DNA from: an uncultured Lachnospiraceae bacterium
Lineage (GTDB): Bacteria; Bacillota; Clostridia; Lachnospirales; Lachnospiraceae
Reading direction: 5' to 3'
Assembly (NCBI GenBank): GCA_910579465.1
Contig: CAJTUB010000005.1
Span: forward strand, 275,776-339,775
Length of the DNA: 64,000 bases
In this document: one piece after another, positions 17,028 to 26,125 of the stretch
How the letters are laid out: the number at the start of each line of letters is the position of its first letter
How positions within the stretch are numbered: the stretch's first letter is position 1
The notes under the pieces: model-generated
What the model was told of the DNA's origin: nothing
Seen by the model: the letters and a program-made list of their open reading frames with translations, nothing else
The model's database searches: none
Program-made: the position numbers and the translations under genes

Positions 17028-17789
17028 CTAAAATGAAACCGCCGTAATTTTATCCACTGCAAGACAGAGCCCGCCGTAAATCACCAGAAACACCGACATC
17101 AGTCCCGCGCCTGCCGCATTCTGATACAGCGGTGACAGAAACTCCGGCAGAAACATCTGTAAATACAAAAGCATGGCAAAGGGCATCCCCTTCATCAGCC
17201 GCACCTCATACTCCCTGCTGCCGAGCACGGCGCGAATATGGCGTGCTGTCTCCTGCTTCTCCCTTATGAGCCGCTCGGTATTGGAAATCACCTGCTGCAC
17301 TGTGCCGCCCGTCCGCTTTGCAATAAAAAGCACCTCCGAAAAGTCTGCCATTTCCTCACAGCTGCACTCCCCTGCCAGTTCGGCAAACGCTTCCTCTGCA
17401 GGCATGCCAAGCTGTATCTTCCGCTGTACGCAGGTTACCAAACAGAGAAACGGCTCCTCCTCTTTATAGGAGGTCAGCATCCCTTTCTTTGCTTCGCCGA
17501 CCGCCTGTTCCAAAGAATATCCGACCTGCAGCGCCTCCCGCAGAAAGCCAAGCCATTCTGCAAACATCTGCTGCTCCTGCTCCTTCTGCCTCTGCAGAGC
17601 CTGTTTACGCCCCCGGAAAAGCGAGACCCCGAGAAAGAGAGGCACCACAGACAGTCCGTAAACGCTCCGGTAAAAAAGCCACGCGGCAAGCCCTCCGGTA
17701 ACAGAGCCCTTTAACAGCCCCGCTGCCAGAAAGCCCCTTCTGCCTCCCGTTCCTTGTCTTCTCTTTTCCCTATCCGCAATCTGCTCCAC
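17028..17789 (-). CDS. tadB: TadB-like type II secretion F-domain platform protein
   Basis: 253 residues from the GTG with AAGGAGG nine bases upstream; the open frame continues 26 codons into the end of tadA without a ribosome site, so the shorter form is preferred. Two N-terminal membrane helices, a cytoplasmic T2SSF bundle (EWLGFLREALQVGYSLEQAV, KRTGGTVQQVISNTERLIRE) and two C-terminal helices match TadB. It forms the inner-membrane platform with TadC and contacts the TadA ATPase. Confidence 0.87.
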   Translation of the reverse strand: MEQIADREKRRQGTGGRRGFLAAGLLKGSVTGGLAAWLFYRSVYGLSVVPLFLGVSLFRGRKQALQRQKEQEQQMFAEWLGFLREALQVGYSLEQAVGEAKKGMLTSYKEEEPFLCLVTCVQRKIQLGMPAEEAFAELAGECSCEEMADFSEVLFIAKRTGGTVQQVISNTERLIREKQETARHIRAVLGSREYEVRLMKGMPFAMLLYLQMFLPEFLSPLYQNAAGAGLMSVFLVIYGGLCLAVDKITAVSF

Positions 17790-17805
17790 CTTCCATACCC
17801 TCCTT

Positions 17806-18969
17806 TTAAAGCTCCGCTTCCCCGCAGCGGCATACCCTGCCCTCGCCCGCGGTCCCGCAATACTCAAATACCGGTTTTAGCACAATTTCCCCGTTTTGCA
17901 GCCCTCTGTTTTCACAAATCTGAAGTACGCCGCGGCTGCCGTCGCGCCGCCTGCAAAGCTGTACAAAAATATCAATTGCCGAGGCAATCTGCCTGCGCAC
18001 TGCGGACAGCGGAATATCGCTCCCCTGCAGCACCATTGTTTCCAGACGCGAAATCATATCCTCTGCCGAATTTGCATGACCGGTCGAAAGAGAACCCTCA
18101 TGGCCGGTATTCATCGCCTGCAGCATATCCAGTGCCTCTGCTCCGCGTACCTCGCCGACAATAATTCTGGAGGGACGCATGCGGAGCGCGGTTTTTATCA
18201 AATCCCGGACCGTAACGGCACTGCAGCCCTCCGTATTGGCATTCCTCACCTCCAGCCGTACCAGATTCGGACTGCTTCTGATTTGCAGCTCCGCAGCATC
18301 TTCGATTGTAATAATTCGTTCTTCTCCTGGAATGTACGCCGATAATGCGTTTAAGAAGGTGGTTTTCCCGGAACCGGTACCACCGCTGATAAAGATATTC
18401 CGCCGCCTGCCTACTGCCTCTGCAAGATACTTCCCTGCCTGCTCCGATAACGCTCCCATCCCTATCAGCCGCTCCATCGTATAAGGCGTTCTGGAAAACT
18501 TCCGGATTGTTACCGCAGGACCGTCAAGGGAGACCGGCGGCAGTACAATGTTGACCCTGGAACCGTCGGGAAGCCTGGTATCAGCAACCGGACTCGCCTC
18601 ATTTACAATCCGGTTCGCCCCGGCGGCCATCTTCTGAATCACATCACGCAGCCGTTCCTCCGAAGAGAACTGCTTTTCCCAACGGAACAGCCTTCCTTCC
18701 TTTTCATAAAAAATACTCCGGTGGCCATTTACCATAATCTCTGTGACCGCCTCGTTCTGCAAAAGCTCCTCCAGAATATCAAGTCCGCGAATAGCATGAA
18801 AGATTTCCTGCTTTAAGCTGCACTTTCTTTCGAACGGCAGATATGCTTCCCGTCCGTATTCCAGAATCACCGTCTCGATTACTGCAAGCACCTGCTCATC
18901 GCTCAGCTCCTCCGACAGATTCAGCCGCTCCAGTGTCCGGCGCCTGATTTCCTCCCTTACCTCCTGCAA
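17806..18969 (-). CDS. tadA: Tad pilus assembly ATPase TadA/CpaF
   Basis: 387 residues. Hexameric GspE/VirB11-type ATPase that powers Flp pilus assembly. Walker A ISGGTGSGKTTFLNAL (about residue 200), the Asp box IITIEDAAEL, Walker B region RIIVGEVRGAEALDML and the His box TGHEGSLSTGHANS are all present. The TTG start at 18969 has AAAGGAGG eight bases upstream and lies inside the end of tadZ, giving a 74-bp overlap. All catalytic motifs look intact. Confidence 0.95.
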   Translation of the reverse strand: MQEVREEIRRRTLERLNLSEELSDEQVLAVIETVILEYGREAYLPFERKCSLKQEIFHAIRGLDILEELLQNEAVTEIMVNGHRSIFYEKEGRLFRWEKQFSSEERLRDVIQKMAAGANRIVNEASPVADTRLPDGSRVNIVLPPVSLDGPAVTIRKFSRTPYTMERLIGMGALSEQAGKYLAEAVGRRRNIFISGGTGSGKTTFLNALSAYIPGEERIITIEDAAELQIRSSPNLVRLEVRNANTEGCSAVTVRDLIKTALRMRPSRIIVGEVRGAEALDMLQAMNTGHEGSLSTGHANSAEDMISRLETMVLQGSDIPLSAVRRQIASAIDIFVQLCRRRDGSRGVLQICENRGLQNGEIVLKPVFEYCGTAGEGRVCRCGEAEL

Positions 18970-19906
18970 ACACTGCGCCTCCTTTTTTTACTGCTTCCGC
19001 CGCAGCGGAAAAAAATCCTTCCCTCTCTTCGCCGCTCCTTACCGGAAACTCTGTTATACGGGAAAGCAGCTCCGCTTCCCCTGCTTCCTTCAGCTGCTTT
19101 AGAAACTCTGCCTGTATCCTGCGACCCTCCGGCAAATCCCATACCGGAGTCAGAATACTGTCACAGCAGCGAAGTATGGCAATGCCTGCCGCGTCAAACT
19201 GCCCTGCTGCCAGTACCAGCGTGTTGTATCTGCCCTTCTGCTCAATGCAATGCAACAGATACGCCATATCCTCCCTTGTAATATCCTGCAGCTCCGTGCT
19301 CCAACGGACCGGGGCAAGACTGTCCATCCCTTCCCCCTCCTGCCGCAGAGAAGCCAGACGCTCCGACAGCGCAGGCTCCCTCTGCCTGACATAAAACAAA
19401 AGCTCCGACATACCGTCTCCTGTCTCCCGTCCGTAAATCCCGAACGGCAGAAACGGAAGATACAACACCTTTCTTCCCTTTTCTCCCGAAACCCGCTCCG
19501 CAATCCTGCGGGAAAGAAGCTCTGTCCAGACACCTCCAGAGGGAGAATACACTCCGAGTACCGGAAGGTGCGTTCTGTTCCGGGGAGAGCCGTTAAACCT
19601 TTTTTCAATTTCCTTTGCAGACTGGTAACGGTACAGTACCGACTCCTTCTGCACACTCTTTGTTTCACTGAGCCAAAACAGCCGCACGTCCTCCGGAAGC
19701 CCCAGGGAAAGCACCTCCTTTTCCAGTCCCTCCGAAGCTAAAACCGCATATGCCGCTCCGTTTTCCACATAGCCTTTCATCTCCGGGACAGACGAAACTA
19801 CGACCGCACGATAGGGAAAGCCTCTTCTGCCATTGAGATAAACTGCCAGCTGGTGTGCATATTCCTGCAGCTCGTCTGCTATTATAATTAACTTCTCCAA
19901 CGACAC
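18896..19906 (-). CDS. tadZ: TadZ/CpaE-like MinD-superfamily protein with degenerate P-loop
   Basis: 336 residues, first gene of the tad operon. The fold pattern is CpaE/TadZ-like: an N-terminal receiver-like part (LIIIADELQEYAHQLAVYL) and a MinD-like part starting at VLGVYSPSGGVWTELLSRRIA. The P-loop expected here (KGGVGKT type) is replaced by SPSGGVWTE and lacks both lysines, so ATP hydrolysis is doubtful. TadZ proteins place the pilus at the pole or a membrane focus. The start is GTG at 19906 or a TTG two codons later with better ribosome-site spacing. The last 74 bp overlap tadA. Confidence 0.75.
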   Translation of the reverse strand: MSLEKLIIIADELQEYAHQLAVYLNGRRGFPYRAVVVSSVPEMKGYVENGAAYAVLASEGLEKEVLSLGLPEDVRLFWLSETKSVQKESVLYRYQSAKEIEKRFNGSPRNRTHLPVLGVYSPSGGVWTELLSRRIAERVSGEKGRKVLYLPFLPFGIYGRETGDGMSELLFYVRQREPALSERLASLRQEGEGMDSLAPVRWSTELQDITREDMAYLLHCIEQKGRYNTLVLAAGQFDAAGIAILRCCDSILTPVWDLPEGRRIQAEFLKQLKEAGEAELLSRITEFPVRSGEEREGFFSAAAEAVKKGGAVFAGGKGGNQAPDTGAAESVGGAER

Positions 19907-20022
19907 CCCTCTTTCGTTTTTCCTTTTTCAGTTTTTCTTTTCCATTTTTACTTTTTGTTTTATTTGGGAAATCAGGACCCCGCAACCGGAATCCTCCGCT
20001 CGGAAGGAGCTTTGATGCTATT

Positions 20023-20051
20023 ATCATAACTTCTTTTTCCGGGAAAGTCAA
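20023..20051 (-). promoter_or_regulatory. Promoter of the tad operon with overlapping inverted repeat
   Basis: -35 TTGACT (20046-20051) and -10 TATGAT (20023-20028), 17 bp apart. The -35 box is covered by the perfect inverted repeat GGGAAAG-N7-CTTTCCC (20041-20061), a candidate repressor site. The leader to tadZ is about 110 bases. The rest of the 375-bp gap 19907-20281 contains only AT-rich sequence with no other feature I can support. Confidence 0.8.
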
Positions 20052-20281
20052 TGGCTTTCCCTTCATTTCTTTACTTTCGTGGTTTTCACCAATATTCTCT
20101 TCTTTTTTTCTAGCACTATTACTACGGCAAAATTCGTGTTTCTTTTCTAAAATCCACCTGCTATCGGGCGTTTCAGACATTTTTTTCTTAAATCAACCAT
20201 GTGCGGATTTTTTTGCAGGTATATTTTCCCACCTTCCAGCCTATAATTAAATTGAAATAGAAAAAAGAAGGGAGTACGTTT

Positions 20282-20503
20282 ATGCCACATTTATTGAAAA
20301 AAAAGAAACCACCGGAAAATCCGCTTATCAAAGAAATACAGGCGACACGCATGGAATTGGAAACCGCCTATTCCATTTTTGAAAATGCCGTTGACCCGGA
20401 CCTCGTTGCCAGCAGTATCTATCGCATTAATTCGGTACAGGAGCGTTATCAGTTTCTCTTAAAACAGTTAAAGCACGCTGAATCGCTTCTGCAGTCTTCA
20501 TAG
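20282..20503 (+). CDS. DUF2508 (YaaL-like) small protein
   Basis: 73 residues. LIKEIQATRMELETAYSIFE, then DPDLVASSIYRINSVQERY and FLLKQLK match the DUF2508 pattern, a small helical protein of unknown function often found near recR in Firmicutes (not the case here). A GGGAG site precedes the ATG and a TATAAT box lies at 20241-20246, with no convincing -35. It stands alone, divergent from the tad operon and convergent with malG. Confidence 0.8.
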   Translation: MPHLLKKKKPPENPLIKEIQATRMELETAYSIFENAVDPDLVASSIYRINSVQERYQFLLKQLKHAESLLQSS

Positions 20504-20512
20504 AACCGACCG

Positions 20513-20544
20513 AATCACCGTTGTCTCTGCCGGCAACGGTGATT
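20513..20544. terminator. Hairpin between convergent DUF2508 gene and malG
   Basis: Perfect 11-bp stem AATCACCGTTG (20513-20523)/CAACGGTGATT (20534-20544), ten-base loop. The following T-run is short (TTTCGT), so termination strength is uncertain; its place between two convergent genes favours a bidirectional terminator. Confidence 0.6.
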
Positions 20545-20584
20545 TCGTCTGTGCGCGGTACTGCAAGACAGGAACCGCCGGGCG

Positions 20585-21460
20585 TCAGCCTTTGACCGCA
20601 CCGGACAGGCCCTCGGCATAATAGCGCTGGGTAAACACGAAGAGCGCCGCAATCGGGATTGCCACGCAGACCGAGCCTGCGGCAAACCTTGTATAGTAAT
20701 GGTATACATACTCCTTTTCCAGCATGTTCCACAACCCGATTGCCACTGTATAATAGCGGCTGTCGGCTCCGGCAATTACTCTGGCAAAGATAAAGTCTAA
20801 CCACGGCGCCAGAAACGAGGTAATTACCGTATACACAATAATCGGCTTGGAAAGAGGTACGGTAATCCGGTAGAAAATCTTAAACCGGGACGCCCCGTCA
20901 ATCATTGCCGCCTCGTCCACGCTTTTCGGTATTGTATCAAAGAAGCCCTTCGCAATATAAAATGCAAGGCTTGAGGCGGAAGAATATACTAAAATAAGCG
21001 CAACCAGCTTCATTACTCCTTCGGTCAGGTTTAAGCCCTTCAGGATATAATACACCGCAATCATGGACATAAATGCCGGGAACATTCCGAGAACAAGCGC
21101 GACGTTCATAAACGGCTTCCGCATCTTAAACCGCATCCGCGACATGGAATAGGATACTGCCAGCACGAAAAACGTGGAAAGCACACAGGTTACACACGCT
21201 ACCACCAGCGTATTGGAAAACCAGCGCGGGAAGTTTAAAAGGTCCGTCTCGGTAAAAAGCCGTGTATAATTGGAAAAGGTAACCTTTTTTGGAAAAAACG
21301 TGGTAAAATAGGAGCCCGGCTCTCCCCGCAGGGATGTCATAATAATCCAGAAAATCGGAAACAGCCATATGAGCGCCAGCACGGCAAGCAGAATGTGCAT
21401 AAGCACCGTGCGGATTTTCTTTTTTCTTCGGTAAGAGCCTCTCGCCGTACTGTTTTTCAC
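20585..21460 (-). CDS. malG: Maltodextrin ABC transporter permease MalG-like
   Basis: 291 residues, six membrane helices (IRTVLMHILLAVLALIWLFPIFWI at the N-terminus). The EAA loop VDEAAMIDGASRFKIFYRITVPLSKP that couples to the ATPase is intact. The C-terminus ends AEGLSGAVKG, as in maltose/maltodextrin permeases of Firmicutes. The GTG start overlaps the malF stop by four bases. No ATPase gene is present; such systems share a general MsmX-type ATPase encoded elsewhere. Confidence 0.92.
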   Translation of the reverse strand: MKNSTARGSYRRKKKIRTVLMHILLAVLALIWLFPIFWIIMTSLRGEPGSYFTTFFPKKVTFSNYTRLFTETDLLNFPRWFSNTLVVACVTCVLSTFFVLAVSYSMSRMRFKMRKPFMNVALVLGMFPAFMSMIAVYYILKGLNLTEGVMKLVALILVYSSASSLAFYIAKGFFDTIPKSVDEAAMIDGASRFKIFYRITVPLSKPIIVYTVITSFLAPWLDFIFARVIAGADSRYYTVAIGLWNMLEKEYVYHYYTRFAAGSVCVAIPIAALFVFTQRYYAEGLSGAVKG

Positions 21461-22842
21461 TGGAATCCCTCCTCGTTCTTATAGGCAGCCGTTCTCCGGT
21501 ATGCGACCAGCGACAGCACAATGGAAATCACAAACGTCATAATACCGATTACCGCACCATAGCAGTAATCCTTATTATCAATTGTCAGCTTATACAGCCA
21601 TGTAACAAGCAAATCCGTTTTCCCTGCCGTTCCCCGGTAATACTCCAGCGTTGCGGGCGCGCCTCCGGATAAAAGATAAATTACATTGAAATTGTTGATA
21701 TTGTTAATAAAGGTCGTAATCAGCGTCGGCGCCGTTACAAACAGCATATACGGCAGCGTAATTTTTAAAAACGTCACCCGTGCGTTCGCTCCGTCCACCT
21801 TTGCCGCCTCATACAGCTCCGTCGGGATATTCTGCAAAATTCCGGTCGTTGTCAACAGGGTATACGGTACACCGACCCAGATATTCACAAGAATAATCGT
21901 TACTCTTGCCCAGGTGGCATCCGTAAAAAAGGGCAGCGCCCCGTCCGATGCTAAAAGCCCCATCTCCCGCAGCAGCACATTAACGGCGCCGTTCGGCTGT
22001 AACAGCGTCCGCATCGTCAGCAGCGTTACAAACTGCGGCGTCGCAATGGACAGAATAAAGCAAAACCGCCAGAACCCTTTTGCTTTTACCGAACGGTGGT
22101 TAATCAGAATCGCTAACAGCATTCCGAGAATATAGTTTAAAAAGGTGGCAAACACTGCCCAGGTCAGGGTCCAGCCGAGAATCGGCCAGAAGGTTTTTCC
22201 GAACGCCCCGTTAAAGTCCAGCACAGTACGGAAGTTATCCAGTCCGATCCAGGTAAACAGCTTTCCGGGCACCTGATGGTCACGGTCATAGTTGGTAAAT
22301 GCCATACTAATCATAAAGACCAGTGGCAAAACCGTAAAAATAAGAACGCCCAGCACCGGGAGGCTTAACAGGCTCCGGTAAAGCTTTGTATCAAAATAGC
22401 TCTCGACCTCTTCCCAGAAGCCCGGCACCCTGCGCCCTGCCCTTTTTAACTCCTCCGCCTTGTAAGCGGAGCGGACTGCCGCCCGCCAGAACAGCAGAAA
22501 CGCCGCCGTCAGGAATACAAAAATAACGCCGTAAAGCAAAATCAGCAGTGAGTTATCCCCGGCCTCGTACACATAAATCCCCTGCGCTTCATCCCAGACC
22601 TTCTCCTGCGTCTTTGTTCCGAGCGTCGGCAGCTTTTCCAGCACCGGCAGTCCCGTTCGGAAAAAGTACAGCCAGTAGAGCGCCGTGATACACAAAAACA
22701 AAATACCCTTTCCGATTTGTCCGCGACGGATATTTCCGATGCCGGGTACAAGAAGGGAAAGCTTTGTGAAACCGTCGCCCTTTGCCAACGATTTAAAAAA
22801 CCCTGCCTCACCGATTTCCGCGCTTTGCATAGATTTTTTCAT
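21457..22842 (-). CDS. malF: Maltodextrin ABC transporter permease MalF-like
   Basis: 461 residues, with an N-terminal extension typical of Firmicutes MalF: FTKLSLLVPGIGNIRRGQIGKG, a helix, an outer loop with LGTKTQEKVWDEAQ, then the six-helix core. The EAA loop ELYEAAKVDGANARVTFLKITLP is present. Start chosen at the ATG next to AAGGAGGAG; the open frame extends 14 codons upstream without support. Works with MalE and MalG to import maltodextrins. Confidence 0.92.
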   Translation of the reverse strand: MKKSMQSAEIGEAGFFKSLAKGDGFTKLSLLVPGIGNIRRGQIGKGILFLCITALYWLYFFRTGLPVLEKLPTLGTKTQEKVWDEAQGIYVYEAGDNSLLILLYGVIFVFLTAAFLLFWRAAVRSAYKAEELKRAGRRVPGFWEEVESYFDTKLYRSLLSLPVLGVLIFTVLPLVFMISMAFTNYDRDHQVPGKLFTWIGLDNFRTVLDFNGAFGKTFWPILGWTLTWAVFATFLNYILGMLLAILINHRSVKAKGFWRFCFILSIATPQFVTLLTMRTLLQPNGAVNVLLREMGLLASDGALPFFTDATWARVTIILVNIWVGVPYTLLTTTGILQNIPTELYEAAKVDGANARVTFLKITLPYMLFVTAPTLITTFINNINNFNVIYLLSGGAPATLEYYRGTAGKTDLLVTWLYKLTIDNKDYCYGAVIGIMTFVISIVLSLVAYRRTAAYKNEEGFQ

Positions 22843-22906
22843 TTCTCCTCCTTGCCGGTGCAGGCAGCTTCGTTCTGCCCGCACCGAAGAATTTTTCTAA
22901 CTCCGC

Positions 22907-24253
22907 CTAGAATCCGGTTCCCGCATTAATTGCATCCTGCAGTTCCTTCGTCCGTTGCTCCGCGTTCTGCTTTGTCACGGTCCCGTTATAGATTTCCTCG
23001 CCGAAGGTTTCCGAAATCCGGAACCAGCTCTCAATCTGCGGCACCGTCGGCTGTACGACGGAGGTATTTAGAACAACCGCATTTTCCGCCACTGCCACCG
23101 GACTTGCAAGTACCTCCTCCGACGCTGCCAGTTTAACATTGGACGGCGTGACATGACGGTACGTAAACCGGTCTTTTTGCACGCTCTCGCCGCCAAGATA
23201 CAGCGCAAGTGCTACCGCCGCCGCCATATTCTGGCTGCGCGGATTTACGCCGACTGCCTTAGAGCCGGTAAACTGGCGCATCACGCCCGAAACCCCGTTG
23301 TCATACGTTACGGTCGGAAGCTGTGCCGTCGCAAAATTTTCACCCAGCGCTTCTTTTACCGCACTCGCCTTCCACGAACCTGAAACAAGCGATGCAAGCG
23401 TTCCGTTTGCCATTCTTGAAATAGAATCGTCTCCTGCCTCCTTGTGGAAGCGCGGGTTCTTTACAAGGTCTACCAGATATTCGGTTACAAAGCTGAAGTT
23501 ACCGATATCGGTTCCCTTTTCCTGCTCGGTTCCGTCTTCACCAAACAGGGAAAAACCGCCTGCGTAATAAAACTGCTCGATATACCAGCTGTTTGTCAGC
23601 TCAAAGCCGAATGCTGCAACCCCGTTCCCTAAATCCTTGTCCAACATCGTATTCAGGGACTTGACATCCTCCGGCGTCAGCATACTCTTGTTATAATACA
23701 AAATCAGCGTATTCGGCGTATACGGAACGCCGTAGACGGCATCCTCATAAACAACGCTCTGGTACATCGTATCGTTATTTTCCTGCCGTATTGTTTCTAC
23801 CGCAGAGCCTCCCAGCTCCGCAAGTGCGCCTGCACCTACAAGGGCTGCCAGCTGGTCGTTGGCATACATATAGACATCTGCCGCCGTATCCAGGTCCTTG
23901 ATTACAACATCCTTTGCGTCACCCTCGGAGCATACGCCGTACTGGAAGGTGATATCCCATTCCGGGTGCGCTTCGTTAAACTCGGTACACCATTTTGCAA
24001 GCAGACCGTTCGGCGCGCCTTCCTGTGCCGCCTGGTCCTCTGCCGGAGACCAGACCGTCAGGGTCATTTTCTTTACCTCTCCGCCGGAATTTCCCTGGGA
24101 CGGTGTTACGCTTGCATTTTCACCACCGTTTCCAACGTTTCCTCCATTATTATCATCATTGTTGCCTTCCTTGTTACAGGCGCAGCCCGCCATGCTTCCA
24201 AGAAGCATTCCGCAGAACAATACCGCTGCCATGATTCTCTTTAATTGTCTCAT
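22907..24253 (-). CDS. malE: Maltodextrin-binding lipoprotein MalE-like
   Basis: 448 residues. Lipoprotein signal with lipobox SMAGC (Cys at about 24), then an Asn/Gly/Asp-rich linker (NNDDNNGGNVGNGG) before the binding domain. The body is a family-1 solute-binding protein: LTVWSPAEDQ, ADVYMYANDQLAALVGAGALAEL, VPYTPNTLILYYNK and the C-terminal TKQNAEQRTKELQDAINAG. Binds maltodextrins outside the membrane and delivers them to MalF/MalG. It follows the malQ terminator; I see no clear promoter of its own, so it may depend on readthrough or a promoter without strong boxes. Confidence 0.9.
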   Translation of the reverse strand: MRQLKRIMAAVLFCGMLLGSMAGCACNKEGNNDDNNGGNVGNGGENASVTPSQGNSGGEVKKMTLTVWSPAEDQAAQEGAPNGLLAKWCTEFNEAHPEWDITFQYGVCSEGDAKDVVIKDLDTAADVYMYANDQLAALVGAGALAELGGSAVETIRQENNDTMYQSVVYEDAVYGVPYTPNTLILYYNKSMLTPEDVKSLNTMLDKDLGNGVAAFGFELTNSWYIEQFYYAGGFSLFGEDGTEQEKGTDIGNFSFVTEYLVDLVKNPRFHKEAGDDSISRMANGTLASLVSGSWKASAVKEALGENFATAQLPTVTYDNGVSGVMRQFTGSKAVGVNPRSQNMAAAVALALYLGGESVQKDRFTYRHVTPSNVKLAASEEVLASPVAVAENAVVLNTSVVQPTVPQIESWFRISETFGEEIYNGTVTKQNAEQRTKELQDAINAGTGF

Positions 24254-24344
24254 CTCTGCTTCCTCTCATTTCCGGGGTCCTGCCCTGCCCGGACAGCAAA
24301 TTCCCTGATTTCTTCACAAGCTTTTTCATTTTGTTCCCTCGCAA

Positions 24345-24427
24345 AACAAAAAACTGCCGCCGGACGGGGACCCGCGTATTTCTTACACAGATATCCTAAC
24401 CGTTCCGGCGGCAGTTTATTCTCTCTT
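24345..24427 (-). terminator. Long-loop hairpin terminator between malQ and malE
   Basis: AAACTGCCGCCGGA (24351-24364) pairs perfectly over 14 bp with 24414-24427. On the minus strand the stem is followed by TTTTTTGTTTTGCG. The 49-base loop is unusually large for a simple terminator and could hide an alternative structure. It begins two bases after the malQ stop. Confidence 0.75.
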
Positions 24428-24428
24428 T

Positions 24429-25937
24429 TTAGTTTTTATTCTGTCTGCGGTACATCCGCGCAAGCTTCTGGTAATACGGAATATTAATCTTTTCGTACTG
24501 CTCCTTTTTCATGCGCCACTGCCAGTTCCCTCCGAGCGTAGACGGAAAATTCATACGCGCCTCATTGCCGAGTCCCAGAAGGTCCTGCATCTGGAAAATC
24601 GCGGTATGCAGTGAAGAACGGTACGTCGCACGAATCAGCGCATCCGCTACGGACTCCTGCCGTCCGATACCGAAATACTCCCGGATTCCTCCCATATCCC
24701 AGTCGGACTTGCCCGAAAGACAGCCATACAGCGTCTCATTGTCATGGGTGCCGATATAGGCAATGCTATTATTCGAAGTAAAATTGTGCGGAAGATACGG
24801 ATTGTCCGGCGTACAATCTAACGCAAACTCCAGAACCTTCATTCCCGGATAACCGTTCTTCTGCATCAGGTCAATAACCGGCTGTGTCACAACCCCAAGG
24901 TCCTCGGCAATAATCTTCCCATCTCCGATTACCTCATTGATGACGCGCGTCAGCTTTTCGCCCGGTCCCTTTTTCCATTCGCCCTCCATCGCGGTTTCGC
25001 TCTCTGCATCAATCGAATAATAATTTACAATTCCGATAAAATGATCAATGCGGATTACGTCATAGCGCGCCGCAGAAACCGCCATACGCTCCCTCCACCA
25101 TAAAAAGTCCTGCTGCTCCATAGCATCCCAGCGGTACAGAGGATTGCCCCAGCGCTGTCCGGTTGCGGAAAACAAATCCGGCGGAACTCCCGCAATGTTG
25201 ATTTCCCTGCGGAGTGCGTCCAGCTCAAACAACTCATAGTTTGCCCACACATCGGCGGAGTCCATCGCCATATAAAGCGGGATATCGCCGATGATTGCAA
25301 CGCCCTTTTCCTTTGCATATGCGTGCAGACGGTTCCACTGCTCGTCAAATTTATACTGACAGAACATATAATAGCCGATTTCGTCGGAAAGCTTTGCCTC
25401 TATCTCTGCCAGCGCCTCCGGCTCATGCAGGCGGAGCGGCATCTTCCACTCCTGCCACGGCTGACCGCCGACGGAGTCCTTGATTGCCATAAACATCGCA
25501 TAATCCTTCAGCCAGAAGGAATTTTTCTCAAAAAACTCCAAAAACTCCTCGGTCTCCTTATGCTTGCTGTTCTGATAGGCAGTATGAAGCACCTCCCGGC
25601 GTCCCTCGTAAAGCGCGCTGTAATCCACACAGTCCGCCGAGTCACCCCAGAAAACCTCGCTACAGTCCTCAGCAGAAATCAGCCCCTCCTCAATTAACGT
25701 AGAAAGGTCAATAAAATACGGGTTGCCCGCAAATGCGGAAAACGACTGATACGGGCTGTCACCGTAGCCGGTAGGTCCTACCGGAAGTACCTGCCAGTAG
25801 GAATACTCCATCTCCCTGGCAAAATCAACAAAGGCAAATGCCTCTTTCCCCAATGTGCCGATGCCGTAAGGTCCCGGCAGGCTGCTGATTGGCATCAGAA
25901 TCCCTGCACTCCGCTCCCATTTCTTATCTGTTTCCAT
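24429..25937 (-). CDS. malQ: 4-alpha-glucanotransferase (amylomaltase, GH77)
   Basis: 502 residues, normal for bacterial MalQ. Motifs visible: ISSLPGPYGIGTLGKEA near the N-terminus, YWQVLPVGPTGYGDSPYQSFSAFAG in two parts, GDIPLYMAMDSADVW, YDVIRIDHFIG (catalytic Asp nucleophile region), IIAEDLGVV (acid/base Glu) and YIGTHDNETLYG. Transfers glucan chains between maltodextrins, releasing glucose. Upstream of malEFG on the same strand, so uptake and processing are clustered. Confidence 0.96.
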   Translation of the reverse strand: METDKKWERSAGILMPISSLPGPYGIGTLGKEAFAFVDFAREMEYSYWQVLPVGPTGYGDSPYQSFSAFAGNPYFIDLSTLIEEGLISAEDCSEVFWGDSADCVDYSALYEGRREVLHTAYQNSKHKETEEFLEFFEKNSFWLKDYAMFMAIKDSVGGQPWQEWKMPLRLHEPEALAEIEAKLSDEIGYYMFCQYKFDEQWNRLHAYAKEKGVAIIGDIPLYMAMDSADVWANYELFELDALRREINIAGVPPDLFSATGQRWGNPLYRWDAMEQQDFLWWRERMAVSAARYDVIRIDHFIGIVNYYSIDAESETAMEGEWKKGPGEKLTRVINEVIGDGKIIAEDLGVVTQPVIDLMQKNGYPGMKVLEFALDCTPDNPYLPHNFTSNNSIAYIGTHDNETLYGCLSGKSDWDMGGIREYFGIGRQESVADALIRATYRSSLHTAIFQMQDLLGLGNEARMNFPSTLGGNWQWRMKKEQYEKINIPYYQKLARMYRRQNKN

Positions 25938-26010
25938 TTCTGTTCCCCTTTCCGTTTAGTTCCGCGCCTTATGGCATGGTTTAAATCTGCCTGCTTCTAG
26001 TTTATGCTGT

Positions 26011-26088
26011 TTTTAGAAAACTACTCTAAAAGCAACACCGCTCTTCTGCCACGGGCACTTACGAAAATTTGTTATTGTTAGTATATCA
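26011..26088 (-). promoter_or_regulatory. Candidate malQ promoter and operator
   Basis: On the minus strand an extended -10 TGATATACT lies at 26080-26088 with no good -35. About 50 bases downstream is the inverted repeat TTTTAGA-N7-TCTAAAA (26011-26031), which could be a repressor site for the maltose genes. Both are weak predictions. Confidence 0.35.
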
Positions 26089-26125
26089 CAAAACTGGCAA
26101 AAAAGGAACGGGGTTCCTCACTATG

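Noticed and set aside
19665..20180. A 171-codon minus-strand frame across the tad promoter
   Set aside because: It overlaps the tad promoter and the start of tadZ in another frame, has low-complexity Lys-rich composition and no ribosome site.
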